A DNA stretch of 64,000 bases from Chlorocebus sabaeus (GCF_047675955.1 NC_132915.1:47816026-47880025), one strand, 5' to 3'. Shown: positions 25,885 to 37,733, numbered from the stretch's first letter. The notes: generated from the sequence alone by a model not told the origin. A program made the numbers and translations.

Positions 25885-25886
25885 AT

Positions 25887-26072
25887 TCTTAATCCTAGTT
25901 AAAAAATACAAATATCTGGGCCCTACCTGGAAAGCTTTTAAAAAATAAAAATATCTGGGCCCTACCAAAGAACAGTTAAATTAGGATCTCTTGGGGTGGA
26001 TTCCTGACATCAGTAATTTTTTCAAAGCTCTCCAAATGATTTTAATGTGTATCCAGGGTTAAAACTGCTGCT
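25887..26072 (+). mobile_element. MER5-like hAT-Charlie element
   Basis: AATTAGGATCTCTTGGGGTGG-type core, a CATCAGTAATTTTTTCAAAG segment, CTCCAAATGATTTTAATGTG and a final CAGGGTTAAAACTGCTG match the MER5 group of non-autonomous hAT elements. A 39-base tandem duplication lies within it. Confidence 0.65.
25899..25966 (+). repeat. 39-base tandem duplication
   Basis: The segment ending in AAATATCTGGGCCCTACC appears at 25899-25927 and again at 25938-25966, with one mismatch over 29 bases. Confidence 0.92.
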
Positions 26073-26157
26073 GTCTTGAAGGGCGTGATAGTTCAATGAT
26101 GAGGTTTATCTCCAGCTCCCTGAAAAATTAGAGGTTAGGGTGAAGAAGAAAGGAAGA

Positions 26158-26463
26158 ATTTTTGTTTGTTTGTTTGTTTGTTTGTTTTTTCAGACAAGAT
26201 CTGACTGTATTGCCCAGGCTGAAGTGCAGTGTTGCCATCTCGGCTCACTGCAACCTTCGCCTCCCAGTTTCAAACCATCCTCCTTCCTCAGCCTCCCGAG
26301 TAGCTGGGACCACAGGCGTAAGCAGCTATGCCTGGCTAATTTTTGTATTTTTTCTAGAGACAGGGTTTCATTATGTTGGCCAGGCTGGTCTCTCACTCCT
26401 GAGCTCAAGTGATTTGTTCGCCTTGGCCTCCCAAAATGCTGGGATTATGGGGGTGAGCTACCA
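26158..26463 (-). mobile_element. Old Alu (AluJ-like), antisense, with (GTTT)n tail
   Basis: Reverse-complement Alu (GCCCAGGCTGAAGTGCAG to CTGGGATTATGGGGGTGAG). Its A tail has become a GTTT microsatellite at 26159-26188 (CAAA on the Alu strand). It is diverged, with many CpG decay changes. Confidence 0.93.
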
Positions 26464-26464
26464 T

Positions 26465-28330
26465 AGGATTTTCTGATAAAGAAACTTCTTTTATGTTCAA
26501 ATCCCCACTGAAGTTTCTGTGAAATGATGGAGTCTGCCATGTGGGAGAGAAGTCGTGGGTACAAGCATGTCAAGGTATAACAGTGGGAATTGCCCTAGGT
26601 ACTACTCTGTATCTGCTTTTCTGGTCTAGTATTAGTCATCATCAGCCTTGTCCAAAGTGGTGAATGAACTAAGTGATTTCTGACTTATTCTTTCATCCTT
26701 TTATTACTTAAGCCTACAAACAGGATCCTTTAAGCTTCCAGCTTGTTGGTGAATGACCAGGTTAATGTCCTAGTGATTCTTGGGTTGTTTATTCAAATTC
26801 TCGGAGACTCACCTCTCCTTAAAGTCATTAAACTTCCTATCCACATAGTTTAGTTGAGTTTTCCATCTTCAATTCAGCATCCATCCCTCCAGGTCCTCCC
26901 TCACCTCAACTCCACACACACACACAAAAAAAAAAAATAGAAAGAAAGAAAGATTTCCTAGTGCTACTTACATTATTACTTGAATTATTTCTTTGGTTTG
27001 GGCCCAATTTATAGAAAATAGAAAAGAGTTATCTGACCCTGTTTTCCTTAGTTTCAGTCACTGAGAAAGAGAGAGAAAGGAAGAACGAGAGAGAGAGATG
27101 GAGACACATACTGGATATTAAGAGCAAACAGAGGGTGGTCCATCCAAATCATATACAATGGGGGATGGGCACCTCACCTGGAGGCAGGAAGAATAACTAT
27201 AAAACCCTAGGTGATGTTACATCCATGCATGGATCATCAGCTGAAGCCCCTAACTAATATACCAACCTCAAACAGCTGCAGAGCCAGCCCCTGCCTTTGG
27301 GCTTTGGAATGGGAATCCCTGGTCCAGATAAAGACCTTTTCCTACTGGGAGAGAACCACATGTTGTGGGAACCAGAATTTGTAGCAGTGAGTTTCATTGC
27401 CTACTTTGTGGATTATTCCTTTTATTTTATTTTTCGTAAAACTACTGATTTTGAATTTTGGCACCGTCCTCTATTTGTATGACGTTGGACTAGATTTGAG
27501 TTTCTCTGGGATTTTGTTTGCTTATCTGTGAAATCAGGTGGGCAGTGCCTGGAACAGAACAAGTGTTCCATAAATATTTTTGAACAGACATCCAAGGTGC
27601 CCTTCAACTCTGAAATGTGTGCCCCTAAAAAAGAGAGAGTTTCTCCTCCAGATATGCAGTCAAGCCCATTTTGCTGTTAGATTGGAAGAGGAGCAGAACT
27701 GCTCTTCATATAACTGGTTTTAAAGAAATATGTTGTGACTCTCCAGACCCCCATTTTGCAACGAACATCTGGGTGACATGGAAGGATTGGAGAGCTTTTG
27801 TCTCTAGCCAAAATAATTCATAAATTTCCAACTCAAGGCTTGTATCGGGAGAGGTTGTTAGAGTCCTAGAGTTTCATAATATACATTTTCCTCAGAGGGA
27901 AGATGGAAAAGTTGGACTTGATGTTGCTAAAACACATTTGTTTTTATTCGCATTCTTTGCCTCTTTTGGCTACCGAGCAAATGTAAGATCATTTGCAAAC
28001 CTTATGGCATGTGTGTGTATACTATAAAGTCCATGTCCTTCCTGCTAGTGGATCTTTAGCCAAAGGCAGCAATCCCCCGGCCCCCACCCCTAGCCATCTT
28101 TCAGAGGAACCAAATGCATTGCAATGACAAACACAACTTATAATAAATATATGAAAATAAACGTGTTCATTAAAATAGAGCCCAGTGTTTTTTACTTTGG
28201 TAGCTATTTAGTTTCATTTTAAACTTTTCATCTTGTTATAGAAAGATTTTAATCAGGTTTCAAAGTTCAAAAATTAGAACAGATGTGAGGCTGAAAGTTC
28301 ATCATGGCCTGAAATTATCTTTATAACATT
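26465..28330. other. Intronic sequence with simple repeats and a MIR
   Basis: Contains a (CA)n and A-rich tract near 26912-26945, a GA-rich stretch near 27060-27105 and a MIR at about 27450-27590 (TTTGCTTATCTGTGAAATC, GGGCAGTGCCTGGAACAGAA). 27640-28140 has no recognised repeat. No exon was recognised. Confidence 0.5.
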
Positions 28331-28333
28331 TCC

Positions 28334-28430
28334 TTCTGTATGTTTCTTCCTTCTTCCTTTGGCCATTTGTTCTTTCCTTCCCTCCTTCTATCCCTCGTTC
28401 CCGGGATTCTTTCCTTCCTTCCTTCGCTCA
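28334..28430 (+). repeat. CTTC-rich low-complexity tract
   Basis: Repeated CTTC and TTCC units, ending CCTTCCTTCCTTCGCTC. An L2-like trace follows to about 28530. Confidence 0.8.
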
Positions 28431-28532
28431 CGAAATATTTGTAAAGCACTAACAGTACACCAAGCACGTTGCTAGATTCTGCAGCTCAGAGACCAAACAG
28501 ACTGCAAGGGAGAAAAGTAAATCAATATCCAA

Positions 28533-29085
28533 AAATATTTACTGTTTTTTATTTTAGATTCATGGGGTACACGTGCATGTTTATTACATGGGTATATTGC
28601 ATAAAGGTGGGGTTTGGGCTTCTAATGTACCCGTCACCCAAATATTCAACATTGTACTCAATAGGCAGTTTTTCTACCCCCATCCCACAAACCCAGCCTT
28701 TCCTCTTTTGGAGTCCCCAGTGCCAAATATTTCCATCTTTATGTCCATGTGTACCCATTGTTTAGCTCCTACTTATAGGTGAGAAGATACGTATTTGATT
28801 TTCTGCTTCTGAGTTAATTCACTTAGGATAATGGCCCCCAGCTCCATCCATTTTGCTGTAAAGGACATGATTTCATTCTTTTTATGGCTAAGTAGTATTG
28901 ATGGTGTATATCTGCCACATTCTCTTTATCTAGTCATCCATTGATGGACATCTAGGCTGATTCTATGACTTTACTATTGTGAATAGTGCAGCAATAAACA
29001 TATGAATGCAGGTGTCTTTTTTGTATAATGATTTCTTTTCCTTTGGGTTGATACCCAGTGTGGGATTGCTAGGTTAAATGGTAAT
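28533..29085 (-). mobile_element. L1MA-like 3' end, antisense
   Basis: Minus-strand L1 3' UTR (TAGATTCATGGGGTACACGT, TTATTACATGGGTATATTGC), then the ORF2 end (GGCTAAGTAGTATTGATGG, GTGAATAGTGCAGCAATAAA). The recognisable L1 ends at the Alu insertion point. Confidence 0.85.
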
Positions 29086-29095
29086 ATGGTTTTCT

Positions 29096-29310
29096 TTTTT
29101 TTTTTTTTTTTGAGACAGATTCTCCATGTGTCACCCAGGTTGGAGTGCATTGGCGCAATCTCAGCTCACTGCAACCTCTGCCCCCTGGGTTCAAGCGATT
29201 CTCCTGCCTCAGCCTCCTGAGTGCTGGGATTACAGGCATGCGCCATGATACCTGGCTAATTTTTGTATTTTTAGTAGAGACAGGGTTTCACCATGTGAAA
29301 ACCACCAGGT
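29096..29310 (-). mobile_element. 5'-truncated Alu, antisense, with hairpin filler at its 5' junction
   Basis: Reverse-complement Alu starting with a T run and ending at TTTCACCATGT (29296), so the first half of the left monomer is missing. TGGTTTTCT occurs at 29087-29095 and at 29311-29319 as target-site duplication. Between the Alu end and the right copy are 14 bases. Their first eight (29297-29304) are the reverse complement of 29311-29318. Confidence 0.9.
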
Positions 29311-29319
29311 TGGTTTTCT

Positions 29320-31580
29320 AAAAGTGAAAGAGGCATGGGTGCTACAGGTTGGTGTCCTAGACCTTTAAAGTGCTGGCCTTTTGCTGCCTCTGTGCCTCCT
29401 CTCCTGGTGAGCTCTTCACCTACAATGTCCCTCCCTCCACGTGCTTATCTGTCAAAATCCTAAATGTTATTTAAAGCCACCTTCACCTGTACCCCTGAGT
29501 CTCACCATGCTGTATTTGTGGGGCATTTTGTTTGCACTACCTTTAAGTCACCTTTACATAGTCTGGCTGTGTTATCGTTATTTGTATAGTACTGTCTCTA
29601 ATTAGATTATCAATGTTATGATCTCGGGTTTTATTTTCCTTTTCTTTATACCTTCTTGCCTTGCACAGAGTAGGTATCTAGTCACTGTTAGGTGAATTTA
29701 CTGAATTAAAACTAGGGTAAGAACCTAGTGTAGTACTCGAGGGAGCAGGAGTAGGAAGGGATGACTGAATCACAAAGTAAGTCTCCTTTCTCCCATCACA
29801 TTCTTGGAACTCCTATCACCCATATAGGACCTCCCACCTAAGATACTTCCTTTGTAAGCTATTGCCGTCTCCTCAATCTCTCCTTTTTCAATTCCTTCTG
29901 TATTTCATATTCAGATCATTCCTATGAGTTTTTCACCAGGCATTATACTGTTGTGTGTTCTATTCTGATTTGTGTGGATTTGTTCAAGTAAATAATAACT
30001 TTGATAAGAATCAGGGAGGTCATTATTTTTGTCTTTCACAGTGCCTTGCTTAGTACTAGTATAGACCAGATGTCCAATGAATGTGTTAAGTGACTGCAAA
30101 TTGGAAAACATTGTACAAAAAGTGTGTTAACCAGGAAGCGCTGCCCGGGGCTCATTTTCCCCACTGGGGTGTTTATCGTACATTGTCTCAGATTTTTTGA
30201 GCAGTATGTTCAGAGCAGTTTCTGGCTTCATTAGAAGCTGGGCATGACCTTCATGGTCTATGTTCTCATTCTCGCCTTTTTCTTTTCTGATTACATGAGT
30301 ATACTCCTCATTTTCATAACTCCAGCCCATATTTGTGAAAACTTGATGCTTTGTTATAACATGTCTTTCTTTGAAGAATAGGCAGGGATATGTAAAATCA
30401 TACTTGTTTGGAAAAAAAAAAATTGGCAGTGATTTTTCTAGTTATAATTTAGACATACCAAACAGTCATAATAGCAAATAAGCCAATTTGAAACTTAAAG
30501 GACAAACTCCACAATTCAGCCATAACATTCTCATGTGGGTCTAAATTTTAATTTACCAGCCTCCTAACTGTTGCTCAAAAACCTGTAAAAGTACAGAGAT
30601 GCTTTCCTTAGTTCCGTCTGGTCGAGAGAAGATCAAACAGCCGGAGAGGATGTTGTCTTAGACTGTTTTCCCCAAACCTACATAATTTCCATTTATATCA
30701 AATTTAGTCTCCACAATAAGTTTTAGTAACTCTCTGGATATACATAAATCAGTGTTTCCAAGTTGGCACTGTGTTCAGAACATTTTTATAATGACAAATT
30801 AGGATCGAGCAGAAGTGTTGAATTATAAAACTGAGGTCACAGAAATATGTTATCTATGCCAAAGAAACACTTTTAAGTCTAGTTCACAAGTTACAGCACC
30901 ATTTTTTAATGTGGACCTTCACTCTCCCCTGATCAGTTTAAAATTGCTTTGAGAATGCAGCTTTAAGGGCGATTCTTCTTTTGGCTCCCTAGGGCCCTGT
31001 TAGTGCCTCTGGCACACTGGGATGAGCTAACATGGCACCAGGGCTGTGTCTCCAGCTCACCTACTGATGGATGATGCCTGGCAGCATGCCACCTTGTTGT
31101 TTCTTGTATTATTACAACAGAAAGCATTTTCAAAAGCCACATTTATCAAGTCGTCATAATAGTTTGGCTTGTGTATCTATCTATTCAAAAAATAAATAAA
31201 TAAATCTTTCCCTTAGCACTAATCTGTTTGAGCCACGTGATGTCTCCCATGTAGAAAAGGCAGTGGAAAACTGCGTCTATGTGGGATTCAAGGACCTTTC
31301 GACCAAATGTTTAGGAGAAAGGGAGATTTTTTTATTTATGCTTTTGAAAGTCCCAAAGCACCAAGAACCTCTGTTTTCTCCTTTCTACTTTTATATGTAC
31401 AGGGGATGCATTTAGTTCTAGAATTATAGTGGCTTTGTTCAATGAAGGAGATTTAACCTTAAATGAGAGAAAAATGTGAACGTTAGCCTCAAAAAAGGAG
31501 AAGGACACATTTTAATGTTTAAGGTCAGTTTCCATAGGCAGGTGTTACCAGATTAAACATTACTTGTTATGAAGTGTATT
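29320..31580. other. Intronic sequence, MIR/L2 traces only
   Basis: Weak MIR-like stretches occur near 29640-29700 and 30030-30100. 30120-31580 has no recognised repeat except (AAAT)n near 31188-31206. No exon was recognised. Confidence 0.45.
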
Positions 31581-31583
31581 GTA

Positions 31584-31595
31584 AGCAAATTTCTT
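31584..31595 (+). repeat. Target-site duplication of full-length L1, left copy
   Basis: AGCAAATTTCTT here matches 37734-37745 exactly. Confidence 0.88.
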
Positions 31596-31817
31596 TTTTT
31601 TTAAAAATTTTTTATTATGCTTTGAGTTTTAGGGTGCATGTGCACAACGTGCAGGTTTGTTACATATGAATACATGTGAAATGTTAGTGTGCTGCACCCA
31701 TTAACTTATCCTTTATATTAGGTATATCTCCTAATGCTATCCCTCCCCACTCTCCCCTCCCCACAATAGGACCCGGTGTGTGATGTTCCCTTTCCTGTGT
31801 CCAAGTGATCTCATTGT

Positions 31818-34800
31818 TCAGTTCCCACCTATGAGTGAGAACATGTGGTATTTGGTTTTCTGTTCTTGTGATAGTTTGCTGAGAATGATGGTTTCGAGCT
31901 GCATCCATGTCCCTACAAAGGACACAAACTCATCCTTTTTTATGGCTGCATAGTATTCCATGGTGTATATGTGCCACATTTTCTTAATCCAGTCTGTCAC
32001 TGATGGACATTTCGGTTGATTCCAAGTCTTTGCTTTTGTGAATAGTGCCGCATTAAACATACGTGTGCATGTGTCTTTAGAGCAGCATGACTTATAATCC
32101 TTTGGGTATATCCCCAGTAATGGGATGGCTGGGTCAAATGGTATTTCTAGTTCTAGATCCTTGAGGAACTGCCACACTGTTTTCCACAATCGTTGAACTA
32201 GTTTACAGTCCCACCAACGTGTAAAAGTGTTCCTATTTCTCCACATCGTCTCCAGCACCTGTTGTTTCCTGATTTTTTTAATAATTGCCGTTCTAACTGG
32301 TGTGAGATGATATCTCATTGTGGTTTTGATTTGCATTTCTCCGATGGTGAGTGATGATGAGCATTTTTTCATGTGTCTGTTGGCTGTATGAATGTCTTCT
32401 TTTGAGAAGTGTCTGTTCATATCCTTTGCCCACTTTTTGATGGGGTTGTTTGTTTTTTTCTTGTTAATTTGATTGAGTTCTTCGTAGGTTCTGGATATTA
32501 GCCCTTTGTCAGATGAGTAGACTGCAAAATTTTCTACCATTCTGTAGGTTGCCTGTTCACTCTGATGGTAGTTTCTTTTGCTGTGCAGAAGCTCTTTAGT
32601 TTAATGAGATCCCATTTGTCAATTTTGGCTTTTATTGCCGTTGCTTTTGGTGTTTTAGACATGAAGTCCTTGCCCATGGCTATGTCCTGAATGGTATTAC
32701 CTAGGTTTTCTTCTAGTGTTTTTATGGTTTTAGGTGTAACATTTAAGTCTCTAATCCATCTTGAATTAATTTTCGTATAAGGAGTAAGGAAAGGATCCAG
32801 TTTCAGCTTTCTACTTATGGCTAGCCAATTATCCCAGCACCATTTATTAAATAGGGAATCCTTTCTCCATTTCTTGTTGCTGTCAAGTTTGTCAAAGATC
32901 AGATGGCTGTAGATGTGTGATATTATTTCTGAGGGCTCTGTTCTGTTCCATTGGTCTATATCTCTGTTTTGGTACCAGTACCATGCTGTTTTGGTTACTG
33001 TAGCCTTGTAGTATAGTTTGAAGTCAGGTAGCGTGATGCTTCCAGCTTCGTTCTTTTGACCTAGGATTGTCTGGGCAATGTGGGGTCTTTTTGGTTTCCA
33101 TATGAACTTAAAACAGTTTTTTCCAATTCTGTGAAGAAAGTCATTGGTAGCTTAATGGGGATGGCATTGAATCTTTAAATTACCTTGGGCAGTATGGTCA
33201 TTTTCACGATATTGATTCTTCCTACCCATGAGCATGGTATGTTCTTCCATTTGTTTGTGTCCTCTTTGATTTCACTGAGCAGTGGTTTGTAGTTCTCCTT
33301 GAAGAGGTCCTTTACATCCCTTGTAAGTTGGATTCCTAGGTATTTTATTCTCTTTGAAGCAATTGTGAATGGGAGTTCATTCATGATTTGGCTCTCTGTT
33401 TGTCTGCTACTGGTGTATAAGAATGCTTGTGATTTTTGCACATTGATTTTGTATCCTGAGACTTTGCTGAAGTTGCTTATCAGCTTGAGGAGATTTTGGG
33501 TTGAGACAATGGGGTTTTCTAAATATACAATCATGTCATCTGCAAACAGGGACGATTTGACTTCTTCTTTTCCTAACTGAATCCCCTTGATTTCTTTCTC
33601 TTGCCTGATTGCCCTAGCCAGAACTTCCAACACTATGTTGAATAGGAGTGGTGAGAGAGGGCATCCCTGTCTTGTGCCAGTTTTCAAAGGGAATTTTTCC
33701 AGTTTTTGCCCATTCAGTATGATATTGGCTGTGGGTTTGTCATAAATAGCTCTTATTATTTTGAGATACGTTTCATCAACACCAAATTTCTTGAGAGTTT
33801 TTAGCATGAAGGGCTGTTGAATTTTGTCAAAGGCCTTTTCTGCATCTATTGAGATAATCATGTGGTTTTTGTCTTTGGTTCTGTTTATATGCTGGATTAC
33901 ATTTATTGATTTGCGTATGTTGAACCAGCCTTGCATCCTAGGGATGAAGCCCACTTGATCATGGTGGATAAGCTTTTTGAGGTGCTGCTGGATTCGGTTT
34001 GCCAGTATTTTATTGAGGATTTTTGCATGGATGTTCATCAGGGATATTGGTCTAAAATTCTCTTTTTGTGTTGTATCTCTGTCAGGCTTTGGTATCAGGA
34101 TGATGTTGGCCTCACAAAATGAGTTAGGGGGCATTCCCTCTTTTTCTGTTGATTAGAATAGTTTCAGAAGGAATGGTACCAACTCCTCCTTGTACCTCTG
34201 GAAGAAATCGGCTGTGAATCCGTCTGGTCCTGGACTTTTTTTGGTTGGTAGGCTATTAGTTATTGCCTCAATTTCAGAGCCTGCTATTGGTCTATTCAGG
34301 GATTCAGCTTCTTCCTGGTTTAGACTTGGGAGAGTTTAAGTGTCCAGGAAATTATCCATTTCTTCTAGGTTTTCTAGTTTATTTGCATAGAGGTGTTTAT
34401 AGTATTCTGTGATGGTAGTTTGTATTTCTATGGGGTCGTTGGTGATATCCCCTTTATCATATTTTATTGCGTCTATTCAATTCTTCTCTCTTTTCTTCTT
34501 TATTAGTCTTGCTAGTGGTCTATCAATTTTGTTGATCTGTTCAGAAAACCAGCTCCTGAATTCATTGATTTTTTGGAGGGTTTTTTGTGTCTCTATCTCC
34601 TTCAGTTCTGCTCTGATCTTATTTCTTGCCTTCTGCTAGCTTTTGAATGTGCTTGCTCTTGCTTCTCTAGTTCTTTTAATTGTGATGTTAGGGTGTCAAT
34701 TTTAGATCTTTCCAGCTTTCTTTTGTGGGCATTTAGTGCTATAAATTTCCCTCTACACACTGCTTTAAATGTGTCCCAGAGATTCTGGTATGTTGTATAT

Positions 34801-35623
34801 TTGTTCTCATTGGTTTCAAAGAACATCTTTATTTCTACCTTCATTTCGTTATGTACCCAGTAGTCATTCAGGAGCAGGTTGTTCAGTTTCCATGTAGTTG
34901 AGTGGTTTCTTAGTCCTGAGTTCTAGTTTGATTGCACTCTGGTCTGAGAGACAGTTTGCTATAGTTTCTGTTCTTTTACATTTGCTGAGGAGTGCTTTAC
35001 TTCCAACTACGTGGTCAATTTTGGAATAAGTGCGATGTGGTGCTGAGAAGACTGTATATACTGTTGATTTGGGGTGGAGAGTTCTGTAGATGTCTACTAG
35101 GTCCGCTTGGTGCAGAGTAGAGTTCAATTCCTGGATATCCTTGTTAACTGTCTGTCTCGTTGATCTGTCTAATGTTGACAGTGGAGTGTTAAAGTCTCCC
35201 GTTATTATTGTATGGGAGTCCAAGTCTCTTTGTAAGTCTCTAAGGACATGCTTTATGAATCTGGGTGCTCCTTTATTGGGTGCGTATATTTTTAGGATAG
35301 TTACCTCTTCCTGGTGAATTGATCCCTTTACCATTATGTAATGGCCTTGTCTCTTTTGATATTTGATGGTTTAAAGTCTGTTTTATCAGAGACTAGGATT
35401 GCAACCCCTGCTTTTTTTGTTTTCCATTTGCTTGGTAGATCTTCCTCCATCCCTTTATTTTGAGCCTATACGTGTCTCTGCATGTGAGATAGTTCTCCTG
35501 AATACAGCAAATTGATGGGTCTTGACTCTTTATCCAGTTTGCCAGTCTGTGTCTTTTAACTGGACCATTTAGTCCATTTACATTTAAGGTTAATATTGTT
35601 ATGTGTGAACTTGATCCTGTCAT
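31818..35623 (-). pseudogene. L1 ORF2 (endonuclease and reverse transcriptase), broken
   Basis: The start (Met-Thr-Gly-Ser) is at 35623 and the normal end (Gly-Gly-Asn, stop) at 31818, close to the usual 3.83 kb. Open pieces lie at 35393-35623 and 34864-35334 (apurinic endonuclease domain), 34602-34844, 33175-34134 (reverse transcriptase) and 31818-32540 (C-terminus). A frameshift after about codon 70 and several later ones break it. In the endonuclease, GDFNTP is intact but the catalytic His in the usual SDHSAI is Gln. The reverse-transcriptase FADD box and the TRQGCPLSP motif are intact. The Cys-rich knuckle near the C-terminus is largely lost, while it is kept in the copy at 13843. Confidence 0.93.
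33175..34134 (-). pseudogene. Reverse-transcriptase domain segment of L1 ORF2
   Basis: An uninterrupted 319-codon stretch covering most of the reverse-transcriptase domain of the L1 above. Readable motifs in order are ENFRPISLMN, SIDAEKAFDKIQ, GTRQGCPLSPLLFN and FADDMIVYL. It is the longest open frame in the window. The frame is open only because this part escaped frameshifts; it has no start of its own. Confidence 0.93.
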
Positions 35624-35686
35624 TATGATATTAGCTGGTTATTTAGCTCGTTAGTTGATGCAGTTTCTTCCTAACGTCGATGAACT

Positions 35687-36696
35687 TTACATTTTGGCAT
35701 GTTTTTGCAATGGCTTGTACCTGTTGTTCCTTTCCATGTTTAGTTCTTCCTTCAGGATCTCTTGTAGGGCAGGCCTGGTGGTGACAAAATCTCTCAGCAT
35801 TTGCTTGTGTGTAAAGGATTTGATTTCTCCTTCACTTATGAAACTTTGTTTGACTGGATATGAAATTCTGGGTTGAAAATTCTTTAAGAATGTTGAATAT
35901 TGGCCCCCACTCTCTTCTGGCTTGTAGAGTTTCTGCTGAGAGATCTGCTGTTAGTCTGATGGGCTTCCCTTTGTGGGTAACCCGACCTTTCTCTCTGGCT
36001 GCCCTTAACATTTTTTCCTTCATTCCAGCTTTGGTGAATCTGGCAATTATGTGTCTTGGAGTTGCTCTTCTCGAGGAGTATCTTTGTGGCGTTCTCTGTA
36101 TTTCCTGAATTTGAATGTTGGCCTGCCTTACTAGGTTGGGGAAGTTCTCCTGGATGATATCCTGCAGAGTGTTTTCCAACTTCGTTCCATTTTCCCTGTC
36201 ACTTTCAGGCACCCCAATCAGACGTAGATTTGGTCTTTTCACATAATCCCATATTTCTTGGGAGCTTTGTTCATTTGTTTTTACTTTTTTCTCTGCACTT
36301 CTCTTCTCGCTTCTTTTCATTCATTTGATCTTCAATTGCTAATACTATTTCTTCCAGTTGATCGAATCAGTTACTGAAGCTTGTGTATTTGTCACATAGT
36401 TCTCATGTTGTGGTTTTCATCTCTGTCAGTTCTTTTAAGGACTTCTTTACATTGGTTATTCTAGTTAGCCACTCGTCAAGTCTTTTTTCAAGGCTTTTAG
36501 TTTCTTTGCACTGGTTACATAGTTCCTCCTTTAGCTCTGAGAAGTTTGATCAACTGAATCCTTCTTCTCTCAACTCGTCAAAGTCATTCTCCAACCAGGT
36601 TTGTTCCATTGCTGGCAATGAGCTGTGTTCCTTTGGAGGGGGAGATGTGCTCTGATTTTTTGAATTTCCAGCTTTTCGGTACTGCTTTTTCCCCAT
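35687..36696 (-). pseudogene. L1 ORF1 (RNA-binding protein), broken
   Basis: The start codon is at 36694-36696 (Met-Gly-Lys-Lys), and the expected end (Ala-Lys-Met, stop) is at 35687. ORF1 protein normally forms a coiled-coil trimer that binds L1 RNA. A stop at codon 49 (36550-36552) precedes the coiled coil, and more stops follow in that region. The RRM-like and C-terminal domains remain readable at 35832-36320 (ENFPNLVRQANIQIQ, RRATPRHIIARF, LSAETLQARREWGPIFN) before another frame break. Confidence 0.93.
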
Positions 36697-37733
36697 CTTT
36701 GTGGTTTTGTGTGCCTTTGGTCTTCGATGATGATGAGGTACTGATGGGGTTTTGATGTGGGTGTCCTTTCTGTTTGTTAGTTTTCCTTCTAACAGTCAGG
36801 ACCCTCAGCTGCAGGTCTGTTGCAATTTGCTTGAGGTCTACTCCAGACCGTGTTTGCCTGGGTATCAGCAGCAGAGGCTGCAGAAGATAGAATATTGCTG
36901 AACAGCGAGTGTTGCTGTCTGATTCTTGCTTTGGAAGCTTCATCTCAGGGGTGTACCCAGCTGTGTGAGGTGTGAGGTGTCAGTCTGCACCTAGTGGGGG
37001 ATGTCTCCCATTTAGGCTACTCAGGGGTCAGGGACCCACTTGAGCAGGCAGTCTGTCCATTCTGAGATCTCAACCTCCATGCTGAGGGAACCACTGCTCT
37101 CTTCAAAGCTGTCAGACAGGGACATTTACCTCTGCCGAGGTTTCTACTGCTTTTTGTTTAGCTATGCCCTGTCCCCAGAGGTGGAGTCTACAGAGGCAGG
37201 CAGGCCTCCTTGAGCTGTGGTGGGCTCCACCCAATTCGATCTTCCTGGAGGCTTTGTTTACCTACTTAAGCCTCAGCAATGGCAGTTGCCCCTCCCCCAG
37301 CCTTGCTGCTGCCTTGCAGTTAGATCTCAGATTGCTGTGCTAGCAATGAGGGAGGCTCAGTGGGCATGGGACCCTCTGGGCCAGGTGTGGGATATAATCT
37401 CCTGGTGTGCCATTTGCTAAGACCCTTGGTAAAGTGCAATATTAGGGTGGGAGTTACCTGATTTTCCAGGTGTTGTGTGTCTCAATTTCCTTTGGCTAGG
37501 AAAAGGAATTCCCTTCACCCTTGCACTTCCCTGGTGAGGTGATGCCTCCCCCTGCTTCAACTCTCGCTGGTTGGGCTGTACCCACGGACCAGCACCAACT
37601 GTCCGACATGCCCCAGTGAGATGAACCCGGTACCTCAGTTGAAAATGCAGACATAACCCATCTTCTGTGTCACTCACGCTGGGAGCTGGAGGTTGGAGCT
37701 GTTCCTATTCGGCCATCTTAGGTGTGCCCCCCC
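36697..37733 (-). promoter_or_regulatory. L1 5' UTR promoter region
   Basis: About 1.04 kb upstream of ORF1. The 5' end carries the YY1-type motif AAGATGGCCG (complement at 37711-37720). In L1PA elements this region holds a leftward internal promoter and, a few hundred bases in, an antisense promoter. The latter would point right, in the sense of ADAMTSL1. Activity cannot be judged from sequence. Confidence 0.75.

Larger units (their letters stand above)
31596..37733 (-). mobile_element. Full-length L1PA (6.1 kb), antisense, inactive
   Basis: A complete LINE-1 read leftward. Its 5' end is at 37733, where the complement of a G run is followed by AAGATGGCCGAATAGG, the YY1-site region. It continues through ORF1, ORF2, the 3' UTR and a short decayed A tail at 31596. 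Twelve-base target-site duplications flank it exactly. Length and structure are those of a full-length primate L1PA element. I place it in a middle-aged L1PA group without fixing the subfamily. Both reading frames are broken, so it is not autonomous. It lies antisense in ADAMTSL1 intron 2. Confidence 0.96.

Noticed and set aside
28334..28430. CTTC tract as a regulatory element
   Set aside because: Simple low-complexity sequence with no other supporting signal.
37217..37420. + strand frame of 67 codons in the L1 5' UTR, near where antisense L1 ORF0 is known
   Set aside because: It opens with GTG rather than ATG, and I cannot confirm the ORF0 start; not called as coding.
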